Origin: Tannerellaceae bacterium
GTDB lineage: Bacteria; Bacteroidota; Bacteroidia; Bacteroidales; Tannerellaceae
NCBI GenBank assembly: GCA_031255855.1
Contig: JAIRRS010000029.1
Coordinates: forward strand, 1-42,827
Direction: 5' to 3'
DNA length: 42,827 nt
Positions 42,610 to 42,827 of the stretch are shown here, piece by piece. Position numbers and translations under genes: made by a program. The stretch's first letter is position 1; each line of letters starts with the position of its first letter. Below the pieces are notes generated by a model that saw nothing but the letters and a program-made list of their open reading frames with translations, was not told the origin of the DNA and did not search any database.

Positions 42610-42827
42610 AAATTTTTACCTGTCAATATGTCTTTAGAGATAGTCTTACCAGTGGTCGGTTGGATAATTTGTTGTCATATGTTTTATGTTATTGATATTC
42701 ATAAAGGTACAACTTTTAATTCAAATAACCTACTGATGTTCAATTGTTTATTCAGATATTTTACGCTACCAAAATGACTCGCAAAGAACTCATAAGAATT
42801 TTTTAAATATAAACTTAAACAGTTTCT
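42610..42827. other. Right edge of the window, no gene supported
   Basis: An open frame of 78 codons (42541-42777) crosses the phased repeat and has no protein-like pattern, so it is not called. A short MTRKELIRIF reading at 42774 stops after ten codons. Nothing else is seen in these 218 bases. Confidence 0.4.

Noticed and set aside
42541..42777. 78-codon plus-strand ORF at the right edge
   Set aside because: It begins inside the 22-bp-phased repeat, has no family resemblance and no promoter; composition is typical of non-coding AT-rich DNA.

Overview
This is chromosomal DNA of a Bacteroidota member, most likely a gut-type Bacteroidales. The evidence is the repeated promoter form TTTG-N(~20)-TAnnTTTG, weak or absent Shine-Dalgarno sequences, and typical gene content: an outer-membrane M16 protease of about 940 residues, DUF2851, DUF3108, a Big_5 (Ig-like) lipoprotein, DUF1080, orphan ftsE, and a hisHAFI(E)-ftsE-lysC-lysA run. 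No rRNA, tRNA, insertion sequence, prophage or CRISPR array was seen.

Layout. 1-938: the end of one and all of a second AT-rich ABC-2 permease, resembling the LanE/LanG immunity permeases of lantibiotic systems. 1036-6817: an export operon with its own promoter (TolC, MacA-like adaptor, MacB-like ATPase, MacB-like permease) followed by a LytS-type histidine kinase with no response regulator beside it. 6881-7834: a TPR protein on the minus strand. 7994-10598: nhaC and a dicarboxylate/amino-acid symporter, overlapping, ended by a perfect 29-bp inverted repeat shared with the convergent M16 protease gene (10678-13497). 13637-19866: ahcY, a methyltransferase, a four-enzyme GDP-D-glycero-alpha-D-manno-heptose pathway (hddA, gmhA, hddC, gmhB) and a GT4 glycosyltransferase; this is a surface-glycan module. 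20050-22224: an AT-rich, minus-strand group made of a tiny leader ORF, a WYL regulator and an unrecognised protein whose frame looks broken by one extra base. This is the best candidate here for an undescribed system. 22436-24320: cysS and a hotdog thioesterase. 24328-28437: minus-strand envelope and hypothetical genes. 28746-35912: hisH, hisA, hisF, hisIE, ftsE, lysC, lysA and a membrane GT2. 35922-39357: minus-strand LolC/E-like permease, aminotransferase and YitT protein. 39599-40923: queF and a secreted DUF1080 protein. 41095-42412: AlkC-type DNA glycosylase and, overlapping its start, a small membrane protein that looks truncated.

The most unusual non-coding signal is a pair of intergenic elements at 28483-28559 and 42533-42609. 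Each holds four TCAT-N4-ATG dyads spaced exactly 22 bp apart. Because 22 is not a multiple of three and spans about two helical turns, this looks like a phased protein-binding array or a dispersed repeat rather than coding DNA. Other regulatory signals include a dyad inside the spacer of the tolC promoter, an 18-bp palindrome between the WYL and cysS genes, and a long wobble-paired hairpin between lysC and lysA.

All functional calls rest on motif recognition by eye. No database search was run.
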